In this document: in pieces, positions 11,262-23,747 of the stretch
Layout: each line of letters starts with the position of its first letter
Numbering within the stretch: position 1 is the first letter of the stretch
Source: Vitellaria paradoxa
Lineage: Eukaryota > Streptophyta > Magnoliopsida > Ericales > Sapotaceae
DNA length: 64,000 nucleotides
Reading direction: 5' to 3'
Assembly: GCA_019916065.1 (NCBI GenBank)
Contig: CM034236.1
Coordinates: 22,790,941-22,854,940 of the forward strand
Made by a program: the position numbers and the translations under genes
The notes under the pieces: model-generated
The model's input: only the letters and a program-made list of their open reading frames with translations
Databases searched by the model: none
What the model was told of the DNA's origin: nothing

Positions 11262-11830
11262 CCCCCCCAAAAAAAAACTAAACAACCTGAAAACTAAACC
11301 AACCTGACCACTTTGGTTCGAGTTTGTACCAAAATCAGTTCGGTTTTGATTTAAAAAATTAACAATCCAATATTTTTAGTTCACTTCTCGAGTTAATAGA
11401 CAATAGAATTGAAGCGAACCAACCCAAATCGAAATCAATCTGAAAAATATAATATATAACCAAACCCAAATCAACCCAAAAAATATAATGTATAATATAA
11501 TTATATATAACATCATATATATTATAGAGAAAAATTAGAATGATTGAGTTTCAAACTTATTTGAATTTTTAACATTACTTATTTTAATGTCTAAGAACTG
11601 AAAATAAGCAAACAGGACCAACCAGAAAACCAAACTAACCCAACCCAAACGAGGCTAAACCAAACCAACCCATCTTGATCTGGCCTGACTCAAAAACTAC
11701 CGACCCAACCCAATATTCTCAATTTGGTCCAATTCAATTCCAAGTTGAAATCGATTCGGTTTTGGGTCCAAATTGTAGGAAGTGAAAAAATGGTTTAATT
11801 CTAGGTTCAATACGAACCCAAACCTAACCG
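11262..11830. other. AACC/AAACCAAC-rich degenerate sequence, no gene
   Basis: The stretch repeats aaccaaacc, accaaccc and aacccaaa words in many variants, together with their complement (ttcggtttt). It looks like eroded low-complexity or satellite-like plant DNA. No coding frame or element ends could be assigned. Confidence 0.5.
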
Positions 11831-12839
11831 ACCGATGCATAACCACATGCCTTATCAATCAAGTCTCACAACTGTAAATTCTAGTTTGCGGAGTATATTC
11901 ACAAGGTATCCACAAATTGGACTACATGCCAACAAGCATCTACTTGTTTTTTTTTTTTTTATCAAATCTTACAAACTTGGGCACCATATATCCTTCGGGA
12001 TATGGCAATTTAGAAATTACTAATAGGTAAATGGGTCTAAGATCCAAATATAATCCCCGAGTGGAGTGGAACTTTCTTGTTGGACCAAATCTCAGACATG
12101 GAGTTTCAACTGTTCCCAGGTGAGCATTGATTCAGGACTTTGGTTGTTGGCAGTGGGTCGTATTACTCGGACTCTTTAAGTTTGGGCAAAAGAACCCGCG
12201 TTGACGACACGACACGACGCCGGTGCTTGTATAGGATCTACATCCGATGCAAAGTCCATATCTCAGACAAGGCCATGCCGGAAGCTGATGAGGGTTAGAA
12301 TTCTATTCCACCATGGTTGGTATGTTATTTCTGCCATAGTTGAGCAAATTGAAACTTGATGGAGCAAAGGGGGAAGATGAAGACAAAGACGATGAGACAC
12401 AGAGACTTCAGTTTTAAACAGAGACAAATATGACAAGACTTTAGTTTTAGGCGGTTCAAGCGTCAACTTTCGAGACGAAGACAAAGAAACTAATGTTAAA
12501 TGGCAAAGCGGGAGACAACAAAACGACTTCAGTTTCAGGCGAAGACAGAGCAGCAACTTAAAACCAATGGTTAAACGTTTTGTCTTCTATGCAGAGCTAC
12601 AATATGATTTTTAATTTAAAACCCATTGTCTTCGATGTAGAACATAAAACTAGTTGTCTTCTGTATAACGCAATTTGATGTTTTATTTTAAAACTAATGA
12701 TTCAACATTTTGTATTTTGTGTGTATTAGATAAAGGTAACTGGTCCCAATAAATTAATTACATAATATAATTGATTAAATTGATCTCACCATTTTGTCTT
12801 CTATGCATGCATAATACACTATTACGTACAAGCACAAAT
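11831..12839. other. Intergenic sequence, nothing assigned
   Basis: Bases 12360-12660 show loosely repeated wording (acttcagttt, agacgaagacaaa, caatggtt/aacgttttgtctt), suggesting an old local duplication. A short GC-richer patch lies at 12190-12225. No coding or element signature is convincing. Confidence 0.4.
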
Positions 12840-13535
12840 TTAATACACTAACATGACTAATTAATAAGAAACGTCTCCATATCAGACTTTTGCTCTTCCA
12901 TTTGTGTATTAAATATAAAGAGTGAGTGTCACTAGAGTAGATCAAACAAACATGAATAATTATAAACATTTTAATAATTTTTAATTAAAAAAAATCATCC
13001 TAATTTCAGGTAGCCATGTGCTTTTATGATTTATGGTTCTATGGTTGATATAACACATAAGTTATATAAATAATTTAATAATTATGACATTGAAGTTATA
13101 ATCATTTTTAAAAAATAAAAATAATTCTTTAAATAGCAAAAGAATGAAAATAATCTTTCAGTCATCTGTGCATGTATATTGCATGAGTCACATGTCCCCA
13201 GCTAGCTAATTTACTATACAAACATGACTGATTAACAAGAATGTCTCCCATGTGAGACTTTTATTCTTCCATTTGTGCAATAAACATAGATAGAGTCACT
13301 AGAGTCGATCAAATTAGCCTGAATGATTATAAGATTTTACAACTATTCTAATAACTTTTTTATATCCTAATTCCATATATCCGCAAGCTTTTATGATTTA
13401 TGATTCGTATAATATATAAGTTCTATAAATGATTTAATAATGATGAAAATGAAGGTATAATTATTTTTTTAAAAAAAGTAAAAATATTTTATTTAACAAC
13501 AAAATAATGAAAATAATTTATTTTTTTTTAATATT
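12840..13535. repeat. Diverged direct duplication, two copies of about 320 bp
   Basis: Copy 1 (about 12843-13160) and copy 2 (about 13212-13535) share in order aacatgactaattaa/aacatgactgattaac, cagacttttgctcttccattt/gagacttttattcttccattt, tcactagagt, gcttttatgattta and gaatgaaaataat/taatgaaaataat. Indels are frequent. The element type is not known. Confidence 0.72.
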
Positions 13536-13542
13536 TTATTTA

Positions 13543-13941
13543 GGGTGCGTTTGGAGCGTCAAAAAATCATTAAAAAAAACCAAAAATGTGATTTAGGTAA
13601 TTTTTTGGCATTTGGCGCACAGACACCAAATCACATTTTTCAGAGATTAATAGTCTAACTTTTTTACTTTTACGTTAGAAAATTGGAGAAAAAACCGTTC
13701 CAACAAATTTATGCCAGAACTTTTTTGAAACTAGTTGAACTTTTTTGACTTTTTTGTTAGAATGTTGGAGAAAGAAACCATTCTAACGGATTTTAGAGAT
13801 CCATTCCAATAGATTTTGGTCAAATTTTTGGAAAGTTATTAAAAAGTGTTTAGATTTTGTAGAAAAGTTATTAGGGTTTGTGGAATTGTTATTGGGGATT
13901 GTAAAAAATTTACTGGGATTTATAAAAATTTGTTGGAATAG

Positions 13942-13972
<31 letters not shown>

Positions 13973-14065
13973 AAAATTTCACAAAGTATGAGAAGTACAA
14001 AATGTGTTAGAGAATTTTAAAGGTTTTTAGAGGTTTTAGAGTTTTTCACCGCACCAAACGCACCC
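13543..14065. mobile_element. Tourist-like MITE (PIF/Harbinger type)
   Basis: The ends are inverted: gggtgcgtttgg on the left and ccaaacgcaccc on the right, with the match continuing imperfectly inward. Each end is flanked by TTA (13540-13542 and 14066-14068), the 3-bp duplication expected of PIF/Harbinger. Length is 523 bp and there is no coding capacity. An AT microsatellite lies at 13942-13969. It inserted at the edge of the 12840-13535 duplication; sequence after the right end (14069 on) resembles the end of both duplicate copies. Confidence 0.85.
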
Positions 14066-14289
14066 TTAATAACAAAAGAATGAAAATAATTTATTTATTT
14101 TTTACTCATTCATTTATTGTGTAAAAATTAATTTTTTATTTATGTCAATGACCAAAAAAAAAGCAATCAATATAAATAGAGCCAATTTTTGCGTATTTAA
14201 AATCTTTCAAAAATAATAAATGTTTGATTGTAGAAAAAAAAAATTCTTAATTTTAACATAATTACTATTATAATCTGAAATTAAAAGAA

Positions 14290-15115
14290 TGCGATACAAA
14301 AAAGCAATTCTAATGCGACAATAGAGCATGAAGCATTTATAATATATATTATAACATATTCGTGAATTTGTTCATCTAACTACAAAGCACAATGCAATTA
14401 TAATGTGATCAGAAAGAATGGCATAACAACATATCCATGAATTTGTTCATCTTACCATAGAGCACGATGCAATTATAATGTGAGTGATTAAAAAGAATGT
14501 GATAAAAAAAAAAGAAGAGAAGCAATTATAATGTGACCATAAAGCATGAAGCAGTCTAATATAATTATAATATTTATTAAAACATATCCATGAATTTGTT
14601 CACCTAACCATAGAGCACGATGCAATTATGATGTGATCAGAACAAATTGGCACAATAACATATTCATGAATTTTTTTCATCTAACCATAGAGCATGATGC
14701 AATTATAATATGATCAAAGAGAATGTGATCAAAAAGCAATTATATTGTGACCATAAAGCATGAAGCAATCTAATTAGTTAGGAGGAAATCTTGAGACACT
14801 TATAAGCAACAAAAAAATAATCAAATTTTCTTTTTTCTCATCACTTCAAGTCAATCAAATATGATTCTGAAGCAATCCAATACAATTATAATATACATTA
14901 TAACATATCCATGAATTTGTGGATCTGACCATAAACCATGATGCAATTATAATGTGATCACAAAGAATGGCCCAAAAGAATACTTGGGAGGAAATCTAGA
15001 GCACTCTCACAAGCAAATAAAAAATTAAAAAAAATATTTTTTGCATCATTTTGAGTTAATCAAATATTAATTTGTAGCAATCTAATAAAATTATAATATA
15101 CATTATAACAAATGA
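14290..15115. repeat. Degenerate tandem/higher-order repeat, cores near 14346, 14430, 14582, 14660, 14905
   Basis: A block reading acatatccatgaatttgttc, then accatagagcacgatgc and aattataatgtgatca, recurs five times. Interspersed are variants of gaccataaagcatgaagca and taattataatatacattataac. Spacing alternates at roughly 80 and 150-245 bp, so it is a complex array rather than a simple satellite. Intergenic, no coding. Confidence 0.75.
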
Positions 15116-15917
15116 CTTTTTTATAATTAAGATTAGTAAACTAATGTTTTTTCTGGGGCAAAATTTAATGGAAATAGTTGAAATTTAAAACTTTTAACAC
15201 ATTTAATTCAAAATTCCTATTATATAACAAAATATCATTTTATACATATAATAACTACACTCAATTAATGATTAAAAAAATAAACACAAAGCTCCTTTCA
15301 AGGAAACCATGGATGAAATGGAGCAATTATGACCACTAGAAAGAAGGTAGATCCATGAAATAAGGAAAACAAACTAGATTCCCCTTTCCAACAATTCTCC
15401 CAAACTAATATGCCCTCCACATTGCCAAGACCCCCATTAGTGTTATAAGAAAACCTATCAATACCACAAAAATACTCTTGGAAGGATGCCCCCCTTCATA
15501 GTTCCAAGGTTCCGACCATTTCCAATGTAGCCACAAATTGAAACACCATCCATCCCACTACTTCATATGAGCACTCATGGATTTGTTAAGAGGAAGGAAT
15601 TACAATGGGATACAATTGGAATACTGAAAGAATTTCAAATAACTTCCAACATGTTCCACTTTTAATTATTAACAAAACATGTAAGCAAGAATGAAGTAAG
15701 AATTTTCATGGTAACAAGGATAGTTTTCCCATGATAAATCCAGAAAACAAAGGAAAAGGATGAATATTCTACCAGAGGATGATCATGTAGGCAATCCCAA
15801 CAACCCTGACACAGCAAGGGTGGGAGTGAATGTTAGAATTGCAATAGATGATCATGTAAATTGTAGAACATCTCTCTCCATCCCATGGAACAACAAAACT
15901 TCTCCCAAGAAGAAAAA
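15116..15917. other. Intergenic sequence with a possible decayed coding fragment
   Basis: Most of it is AT-rich and unassigned. Between about 15420 and 15590 the minus strand has a tryptophan-rich stretch followed by a hydrophobic run, bounded by stops. It could be a relic exon but I do not recognise it. Confidence 0.3.
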
Positions 15918-16019
15918 ACAAAAACTTACATTTAATTTGATAAATAGTAAAACAAAAACTTACATTTAATTTGATAAATAGTAAAACAAAAACTTACATT
16001 TAATTTGATAAATAGTATT
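15918..16019. repeat. 34-bp tandem repeat, three copies
   Basis: Three almost perfect copies of a 34-bp unit starting aacaaaaacttacatttaat follow each other. Near-identity points to a recent local duplication. Confidence 0.92.
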
Positions 16020-17204
16020 GTTCCACGCGTCATTGTTATGCAACATAGACATGTACCTTACATGTCAATGAATGAATCGCTATGCCTAAGCCTTTTAGTG
16101 GGACACACGAGACCATCACTAGTAACACATGTTCAGCCTTGCCAAATACCTTGAGTCCAATACCTAGAAACCAACAGCCTATAAAGGATGAACAAGGACA
16201 AAACAAGGACACACTAAGATCGGAATTCTTAGAAAATGGAGGACCTAAACCAGTAAGGGCACAGCAAAAAAATATAAATATTATGTGATACATACGAGTA
16301 TTTTTATTCAAAAATAATGAAATAATTGCTCTTAACCTTAGATTTAATTGCAAAGTATGTTGCTTTATTTGAGTAGAGCTAACAATATCAAACCAAATGA
16401 ACAAACTACAGAAACTAACACATAGAACTAATTGTTTGCACAAAGAATTAGAAGACAAAATGACATTAAAATGCAGCAAAAAGAACAACTACAGAAGCTG
16501 AGAAATTAGCTTGGTATAGAAATAAAATAAATGACTGAATACTAATATTTCATATGCAGTATCAACTGCAAACAAAAATTTTTGTATAAATGAAAATAAT
16601 ACAAAAATGGCACCATCTTTTCTCTGTCTTTCTTAACCCAAAGCTCCATTGGGAGCTCTATAAAATCCAACAGATATCTATAAATCTCTATAAAATTCAA
16701 ATTTTCTACTCCCTGCACAAATTACGAGACTGCAATTTTTATCAATTTATACCAACTTTTTTCACTCAAAAAACCCTAATTTTTATTTTTCCTTCAGGAA
16801 GACAGAACTGACATTTGAATTTTTTAAAGACTCTTCTAATTTTTCTAACCTACTAGCTTGGGGTGAGCCTTGGTTCAAGGACAATGAAATACCTTCTTAC
16901 CTACTGCATCATGTTAAAAGTAATGATGAAAACCGTGTTAGACAAAACAAGGTACCACAAGGTAAACAGACAAGCTCTAGGATTTTTTTTTCTTTTTTTT
17001 TCTTTGTGTGTGTGTGTGTGTGTAAGGTTGTTTCTTCTTACTTGCAACTAAACAAAACTAGAGAGTCCATATTAGCATCAATTCAAATTATTCAATAAAA
17101 TCTCGAAGCATCTTCTAAATGAGAAACCAAATCCTAGTTCCCAAAATTATTTTTGTTCTCAGCACTACAATTATCTTGAGGTGATCCATTGTGTTTCAAG
17201 AGGG
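16020..17204. other. Region downstream of the JMJ25-like exons, no further exon recognised
   Basis: This lies 3' of the last recognised exon on the minus strand, where the second cysteine cluster and JmjC exons would be expected. I found no cysteine-rich or His-x-Asp segment on either strand. It has a (gt)n microsatellite at 17005-17023 and several weak open frames without recognisable domains. Confidence 0.5.
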
Positions 17205-18583
17205 TCAAGAATAATTAAGAACTTTTAATAAAAGGGGAGAAGCTTGCAGCCCAATGAAATGAGAAACCAATCCAATCCCAAAATCATTTAAAATACCTCG
17301 AATCTTAGCCTCCACCTCTTTCTCCATCATTTGTTCCTGATTGAAATTTTTGAGAAATGGAAGAAGTTCTTGTAGAATATATTTGGAGTAATGAATTTTT
17401 TCTTCATCGCCAATTTCCAGTTCTAAATTCTTCAGGGAGGCGGAGTCCTACACCAAAAGGGGAAAAGTAACATCTTTTCATCTGTAAGACATTGAAAAGA
17501 TACACCAAGCAAGCATACACAAAGCTGCTGAAGAAACTAACTTTAGCAGGTACATCCAATCGCAGACATGACTTGCAATTGCAATTATGACGACAAACAG
17601 GACAAGCCTCAGCAAAATCCTCCTCAGTCATTTTTGGATACCTAAGTATTGACAAAAACAAGTCACAATAAAAACCATCGGAATTATAACATAACGGAAA
17701 TAATAATTTAATCTCAAAAAACTGAAATATTGAAACACCCCCCTCCCAAAAAAAGAAGAAGACGTAGTTATTAATTGAAAAGAAGCAAAAGTAATCCTAG
17801 TGACGACTGCATAAGCTTTGCTTTCAAAGCCAACTCAGGAGAAACTCAAATAGTAAACAAGAACGACAGATACATACAATACAAGAATGAAAAATGACAA
17901 AATAAACACCAATAGTGAATACAAATGCTAGCTGTAAGATATTCATATCATACCATCTAGTCATGCAGGGGACACAATATCGTTTTCGCGTACACTTGGT
18001 GCACCGAATAACCCGTCCTTTGTCATTCCTCTGGCACTGATGGCACATATTTGACTTAATTGTATTCCCCTGTCAAAATCCAACTTCAGAAAACACAAAA
18101 CCCACAATGCAACTAAAAAGGCAAGATAAAGAACCCAGTTAGTACATTTTCATCCTTCTTTACACCCCTGTTCTGCTTCGAATCTCTCTTGATTTGACCC
18201 GAAGCCATTGAAGCCCTCAGAGCATACCGAGCCTCCCGGCTAATCTGCATTGGAAGAGTTGAGTTTCCCCTCTCCACATTGTCCGAATCCCGCAGTTCTT
18301 CTTCATCCTTAGCAGTTGTTCTGGAAACCCTAGCACCATTAGACGGCTTCCTTCCCCTCTTCGTCTTCTTCTTCTCCTTCTTAGCCCCACTTTCATCTTC
18401 AGAAGACCCACCAATATTACTTCCTCCACCATCACCTCCTTGGCCTTTCTCTTCCATTACTGGATCATCATCCCCCAACTCCTCCTCCGCCTTCCTCCGA
18501 CCGCGCTTTTTACTCGGAGCCCCCGGCACAACTTTACTCATCGCTGAAACCCCTTCTTTATCTTCCTCCTGATTTCCCGTCAT
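17205..18583 (-). CDS. JMJ25-like: JMJ25/IBM1-like (KDM3-type) histone demethylase, 5' exons only
   Basis: Four exons join in frame with GT/AG borders: 18583-18146, 18069-17954, 17641-17542 and 17447-17297. Exon 1 starts at MTGNQEEDKEG and encodes a Lys/Arg- and Glu-rich N terminus (KKRGRRK, KKTKRGRKP) typical of nuclear localisation. Exons 2-3 encode the RING-like finger: MCHQCQRNDKGRVIRCTKC, then YPKMTEEDFAEACPVC and CNCKSCLRLD. Exon 4 encodes YILQELLPFLKNFNQEQMM, the helix that follows in JMJ25 proteins. Family members remove H3K9 methyl groups with a C-terminal JmjC domain. That domain and the second cysteine cluster are absent here. Reading through the exon-4 donor reaches a stop at 17205. 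Either a very long intron carries the rest out of view, or the gene is truncated. The domain call is firm; activity is unlikely as seen. Confidence 0.83.
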
Positions 18584-18862
18584 TTTCTTCAAATCCTTTT
18601 TCTGAGCCAGAAAATCTTCTTATTCTTCCCGCCTGCTTTTCCCAAGAAACGTCTTTTCCTCTTCCTTTTTCGACCTACCAGACACTAATGCCTTTGCTAC
18701 GAAACTTTTCAAATTCAGATTTCTCCGGAGAGCGGGGCAGGGAGGGAGTCCGTAGCTGTTTGAGTAAAATACTGTGGGTGGATTTGGGATAGCCGAATGG
18801 GGGTTTTTCTGAATCAATGGGCTTTTATTTTTATATTTGTTCCGACAAATTAAACAAACCAA
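18584..18862 (-). promoter_or_regulatory. 5' UTR and core promoter of the JMJ25-like gene
   Basis: On the minus strand a TATA-like tataaaaata lies at about 18825-18836, some 245 bp before the ATG, with a site-II-like TGGGCT (plus strand 18818-18823) beside it. The pyrimidine- and purine-rich leader between them and the ATG has an in-frame stop just before exon 1, supporting the ATG at 18583. A leader intron was not evident. Confidence 0.45.
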
Positions 18863-19650
18863 TAAAAAAAAATCCCTAATTTAATCGGACGATGAGATGT
18901 GGAATTCTAACTTGCACTCCAGTGCGCACCAAGCTCGCTGAACGTAGGTAATTTCCTTTTCTTTTTTTTTTTCTTGGTGCTAGTTTCAAACCTAACACTT
19001 TCATATATTCACATAAGGTTCTGTTATAGTTCTTTAAAGCATATTAAAAAAAAGAAAATTGCTAACTTTCAATTTAATAACATTTTATATCAATTTCTTT
19101 TAACATAATTTTTGAAATATTAAATAATCATGTCCCTAATTTTTTTTATTCCCTCATTATTCATTATATGGGAGAGAGTGATAAAAAATGATAAAATTTA
19201 ATAAAGATCGTGAATTCGTAATTCGTATATTAAAATAAAAAATAAATAAATTTTAAAGATTTTTAATAATTTTCAGTGAATCAAACAAAGCTTTGATAGT
19301 TAATAATACAACCGTAAATATACTAACAAATAAAATAATGAGTAGTATTAAATGCATTTTATTATTAATTTTTCATATTTTACAAAACATTATTTATTTT
19401 TGGTAAGTCAAAAGTGAAATACGTTTAGTATTTTTTTTAAATAATATAAATTTATATTATAATATATTAATAAATATAATAAATGATTATTACATTGACA
19501 TCTATTCTATAATATAAAAATAGTATAATTTCTTTCCCCTACTCTTCTTCACCATTATACTACGTGACATATCTCTTTGTTCTCCTTTTTACTTTTATTT
19601 TCTTTACATATTTTTTGAATTATTTTTAAAATTCCTTCCTTCTCTCTTCT
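18863..19650. other. AT-rich intergenic sequence
   Basis: Very AT-rich, with runs of A or T and no recognisable gene or element ends. Confidence 0.5.
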
Positions 19651-19840
19651 TTTCTTCTCTTTTCTCATCTACAAAATTTTTGTTTCTTTGTCTCATGTCG
19701 TTAAAATATTACAACTCCACTTTTTCTTTTGCCTTTAAAACACCTTTTCTTCTCTTTTCTCATCTACAAAATTTTTGTTTCTTTGTCTCATGTCGTTAAA
19801 ACATTACAACTCCACCTTTTCTTTTGCCTTTAAAACACAA
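19651..19840. repeat. 95-bp tandem duplication
   Basis: Two copies in tandem at a 95-bp period share tttcttctcttttctcatct, then gtttctttgtctcatgtcgt and ttttgcctttaaaaca. They differ at very few positions, so this is a recent local duplication in intergenic DNA. Confidence 0.92.
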
Positions 19841-21900
19841 AAACGATGATATATTATTTAAATAAAGTTCAAAGAACTCATGAACTCTCAAAAATGACTC
19901 ACTTGCTTGAATTTCAAATTCAAAAGGGAACTCATCTACTTGAGTTCAGAAAAAAGACCCACTTGAGTTAAGAAAAATGACCTACTTGATTATAAATTTC
20001 ATATAAAAATGGTTTAAAAAAACTCACATACTTATAAAATAATTGTAAATTTTATATATTTCAATAATTAATTTTAAAACACAAATAAAAAATCAAATTA
20101 AAATAAAGAGCACTAAAAAAAATTTAATAATAATTAGATTATTTATCCTATAATAACTCTTAGTATTTTTAAAATTTAAAATTGTCGAATATTAATTAGA
20201 CTCAAGAATAGTTATTTTTTAAATAATTTTAAATTTAAATTGGTCACATTTACTATATTTGTTTTATTTTATAAAGCACATATGATTAGTAATAATATTT
20301 TTATTTGAATTATTTTTATAAAATTAATTAAAAATTTATTATCAAATCACATGTGCATTCTATATATTCATCGTTCTATTTTTTTATTTTTAAAAATCTT
20401 TGGATAAAATTAGTTTTGAGATTGGTTTTTTCTAAATTCTAATTTTAAATTTAAATTGATACCATATTTTTTAGATTAATAAGAATATTTTTAATTTAAG
20501 TTATTTCTATAAAATCAATCGAAAAATTATTACTAAATCCTCTGTGGCATTCTTAATATTAGTTACCTATCGTTGCAAAATTTACATATTTAAATAATTA
20601 ATTAAGGTTTACATATTTAAATAATTAATTGCAGTTGAAAGAAGAATTAATTAAATTAAAAAAAATTAACACTCCCCACAATAACAACTCTTAGTATATT
20701 TTAATTTAAAATTAAAAAAAAAACTACTTATTATTAATTAGGCATGAAATTGCTTATATGTTAATTAGGCTAGAAAATAAATGTTTTTAAGCTTAATTTT
20801 AAAATTAACTTAGTCATGTTGACGATCGATTAAAAATCGAAATAATAGTATTTAGTATTTGAGTTATTTTTATAAATTACAATATACAATTAACATAAAT
20901 AATATTTTTAGTTTGAGCTATTTTTACAAAACCAATCAAAAAATTAATTTAATAAAATTAAGATTAATAATACTCAAGCTTATTTTGTAAAATGAATAAA
21001 GAATTAAAAAAAATAAAAACATATATTAAAATTAACAAATAATTTTGAAATAAAAAAAGAGATTAGGTCGATTAGATAAGTTTGTGATTTAATATATATT
21101 TTAGAACAAATTTAATTTTTATGATTAGGTCTAATCAAAATTTGGTAAAATATAAAATTTTGGCATTCATATAAAAATTAGATTACGATTAAATATATCG
21201 GCTCACTAATATTTACACAAATAAAAAATATAAAAAATAACTCAATAATTATTTAATGAAATTATTCAACTTTATTAAAATATTTTTAATATATTTAAAA
21301 TTATCTTTTACCTAAAAAAATATTATGCAATTCCGTGCATCACAACTACAACAAGTTTAATACAGACATCAAAAACAATTGCAGCAAGTTTAATAAACTA
21401 AATTAAAGAAATCTAACTTCAACATGGATATAAAGTCCATGATCAATGCCTGCACAGATTTGTTTGTTTGGATAGAAAATATTTTATCTATAAAGATAGA
21501 AAACATAAATGTAAAATAGATAGACCCAAAAAGCAAGTAAATTGAAAAATGCGTAATAGGAGAAAAAGGCAAGAAAGGGTAAAAATATTTTCAACCATCA
21601 AGTAACGTAACACTCTTTCTTTTGTATCTCTGATTTCAGAAAAAATATAAAAAAAAATCTTGTAACAAATGAATTAGAATATATTAGACTATAAAAAAAA
21701 AAAACAAAGTACAAAAAAATAGAATTGCACAAAGAGAGAGAGAGAGAATGCATTTTGCAACCGCCTAGTACCTTGAGCGCAAACAATCACTCCGAGATAC
21801 CAAATGATGTTGGACCATTTTATTTGTCTTCGATCACCTATATTTGCAAAAGTATGCTTATAGATCATTCATAAAAAATTTTAAAGAAAATGAAAAAACA
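19841..21900. other. AT-rich intergenic sequence
   Basis: Contains a small tandem duplication near 20582-20632 (tttacatatttaaataatta twice) and a GA microsatellite at 21730-21748. No coding region, RNA gene or element terminus is supported. Confidence 0.5.
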
Positions 21901-22420
21901 AAATCACCTAAAGCATATATAATGCCGCATTTTTTTATTTCCTCATTTAACTAAAAAATCCAGCAATAAAATGTAAGAAAAATAAAAGAAGAAGAAAGTC
22001 AAATTGCACAAAGCCAAAACAGAACCAAACATAATGCCACATTTTATTATTTCCTATTCAGCTAAAACAATCTAGTGATAAAATGTAAAACAATCATCCC
22101 ACAGGCACAATGTTTTAAATTAATAATTAAAATTGTTTCACAAAGTAACATCATCTCAATATCTTAAATGAATTCAATCTCAAAAAAATTCATTACATCA
22201 TTATCCAACACTTTTTTCTTTCATTATCCCATGAAAGAACATCCAAAACAAAGCCAAATATAATGCTGCAGTTTTTTATTTCCCTCTTTAACTAAAATAT
22301 TTCAGCAATAAATATTTGACTTTGTTCAAAACAAAGTAAAAAAACAAATTCATAGAATCGTGAAATGAAATCTAGAACAAAGCTATATATAATGTCACAT
22401 ATTGAAGCTTTCATTTTCAA
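21901..22420. repeat. Dispersed short repeat, three to four diverged copies
   Basis: The pattern aagccaaa..ataatgccgcat, tttttatttcc, then taactaaaa and cagcaataaa occurs at about 21914, 22025 and 22250. A partial copy lies near 22378 (ataatgtcacat). Copies are 50-70 bp and separated by unrelated A-rich DNA. Confidence 0.6.
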
Positions 22421-23747
22421 ATATCAAATATTCCTTAAATCATAGGGGACTCATGCACCTCAAGTCTATCAATGAAATAGACAAGCAAAATACTTGAAAT
22501 CTCTACTCGCCTCAAAGTCAACTTACTTCTATAAACCAAGTTACCAAATTTTCAACTTCAAACAAACAATGTATATCGAAATAAACAACGAAGAGCATTT
22601 CATTCAATCCTTTTTAAGAAAACTAAGCGACAAAACCAAATGAAAAAGTTTTAAGTTACATTTCTATGTGCAAACTATCGTATTTAAAGCTCCTAGAGAA
22701 TGGAAAAACATAGAAAATTCCAAATTTTTATTTTCTATTAGGTTTTCCTACAATTTGTTGTCTTTTTTTTTTTCTTTTTTCAAGCCTCAACCTACATAAC
22801 AAGTATCAAATCAAACACTAATCCAAACCTCTCCATTCATTTCACTACCAAACACAACAAAGATGAGAGATTGAGTAAACCAACTTTATTATTTCACAAA
22901 CTAAATTCAAAAACAATAGAAAACCATCAAAACCTATAATCAACTTGCTACATCTAATCACAAATCATGTAAGCCTAAATCCGAAAGAAAACCCAAGTAT
23001 CATTCTCAAACAAATATAAACAGAACACACAACAAATCCAAATTCAAAAAAACCTATAAAAAGTACTTGAAGATAAGAAAAAAGATGACAACGTAAAATG
23101 ACGGAAATTAATTGGAGAAGAGGGCAAGTTCTCAGCTGAACTCGTTAGCAACTGAGCTTCACGCACTAAACTGTGCGAAAGTGAAGAGGAAAAATGGCTT
23201 GACGTGACTCTGACTCTAGAAATGAACGCGGCGCAACACTGATTCCAGGACGTTAGAGCCTGCTAGTACTTCAATCACCTATAGGCTGCTAGTCCTTCAA
23301 AATAAAGTTTGGATACAGATATTTTGAATGATGATAGATGGATTGGACAATTTTTGGTGGAAAAGGGTTAAAACAAAAATCTCAGCCATTGATGAAATAA
23401 AATATAATCTCAGCCATTTATGAGGTTATATATGCCCTTCTAAACAAATATCTTCCTTAAATGCCTTATTGGTGAATCAGTGACACAAAAAGTAAGTTTT
23501 GTTCATAAAAAAATTAATTCACATTGAGGAAATGCGAACCAGAGATAAAAAAATCCACATAAAAAAAGGATTTTAGGAAATTTTACCAATCAAATAAGAA
23601 ATTTCTTCCGATTTTTCTATTTCTAGATTAAGTTAGTAGGCAACCACTTATAAGACGAATCAAATAGGTAACCATTGCTAATCTTAAATATCAGGCCAAG
23701 GGTCATGCTTTTTCTCTTCCAGAAAGGTAAATGTCGTTAATAAAAAG
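22421..23747. other. Intergenic sequence, nothing assigned
   Basis: AT-rich except for a GC-richer patch at 23090-23260, which could be an exon or LTR piece but shows no recognisable product on either strand. Confidence 0.4.

Noticed and set aside
11262..11266. Treating CCCCC at 2732-2736 and 11262-11266 as a firm target duplication
   Set aside because: The motif is low complexity and the left-hand gag fragment does not continue after the right LTR, so it is recorded only as possible.
16036..16488. 150-codon minus-strand frame with hydrophobic stretches
   Set aside because: No recognisable domain. The plus strand is also partly open, and it could not be joined to the JMJ25-like exons by plausible splice sites.
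18279..18572. Plus-strand Ser/Pro-rich open frame
   Set aside because: It is the antisense of exon 1 of the JMJ25-like gene, whose minus-strand reading has family motifs and splice borders.
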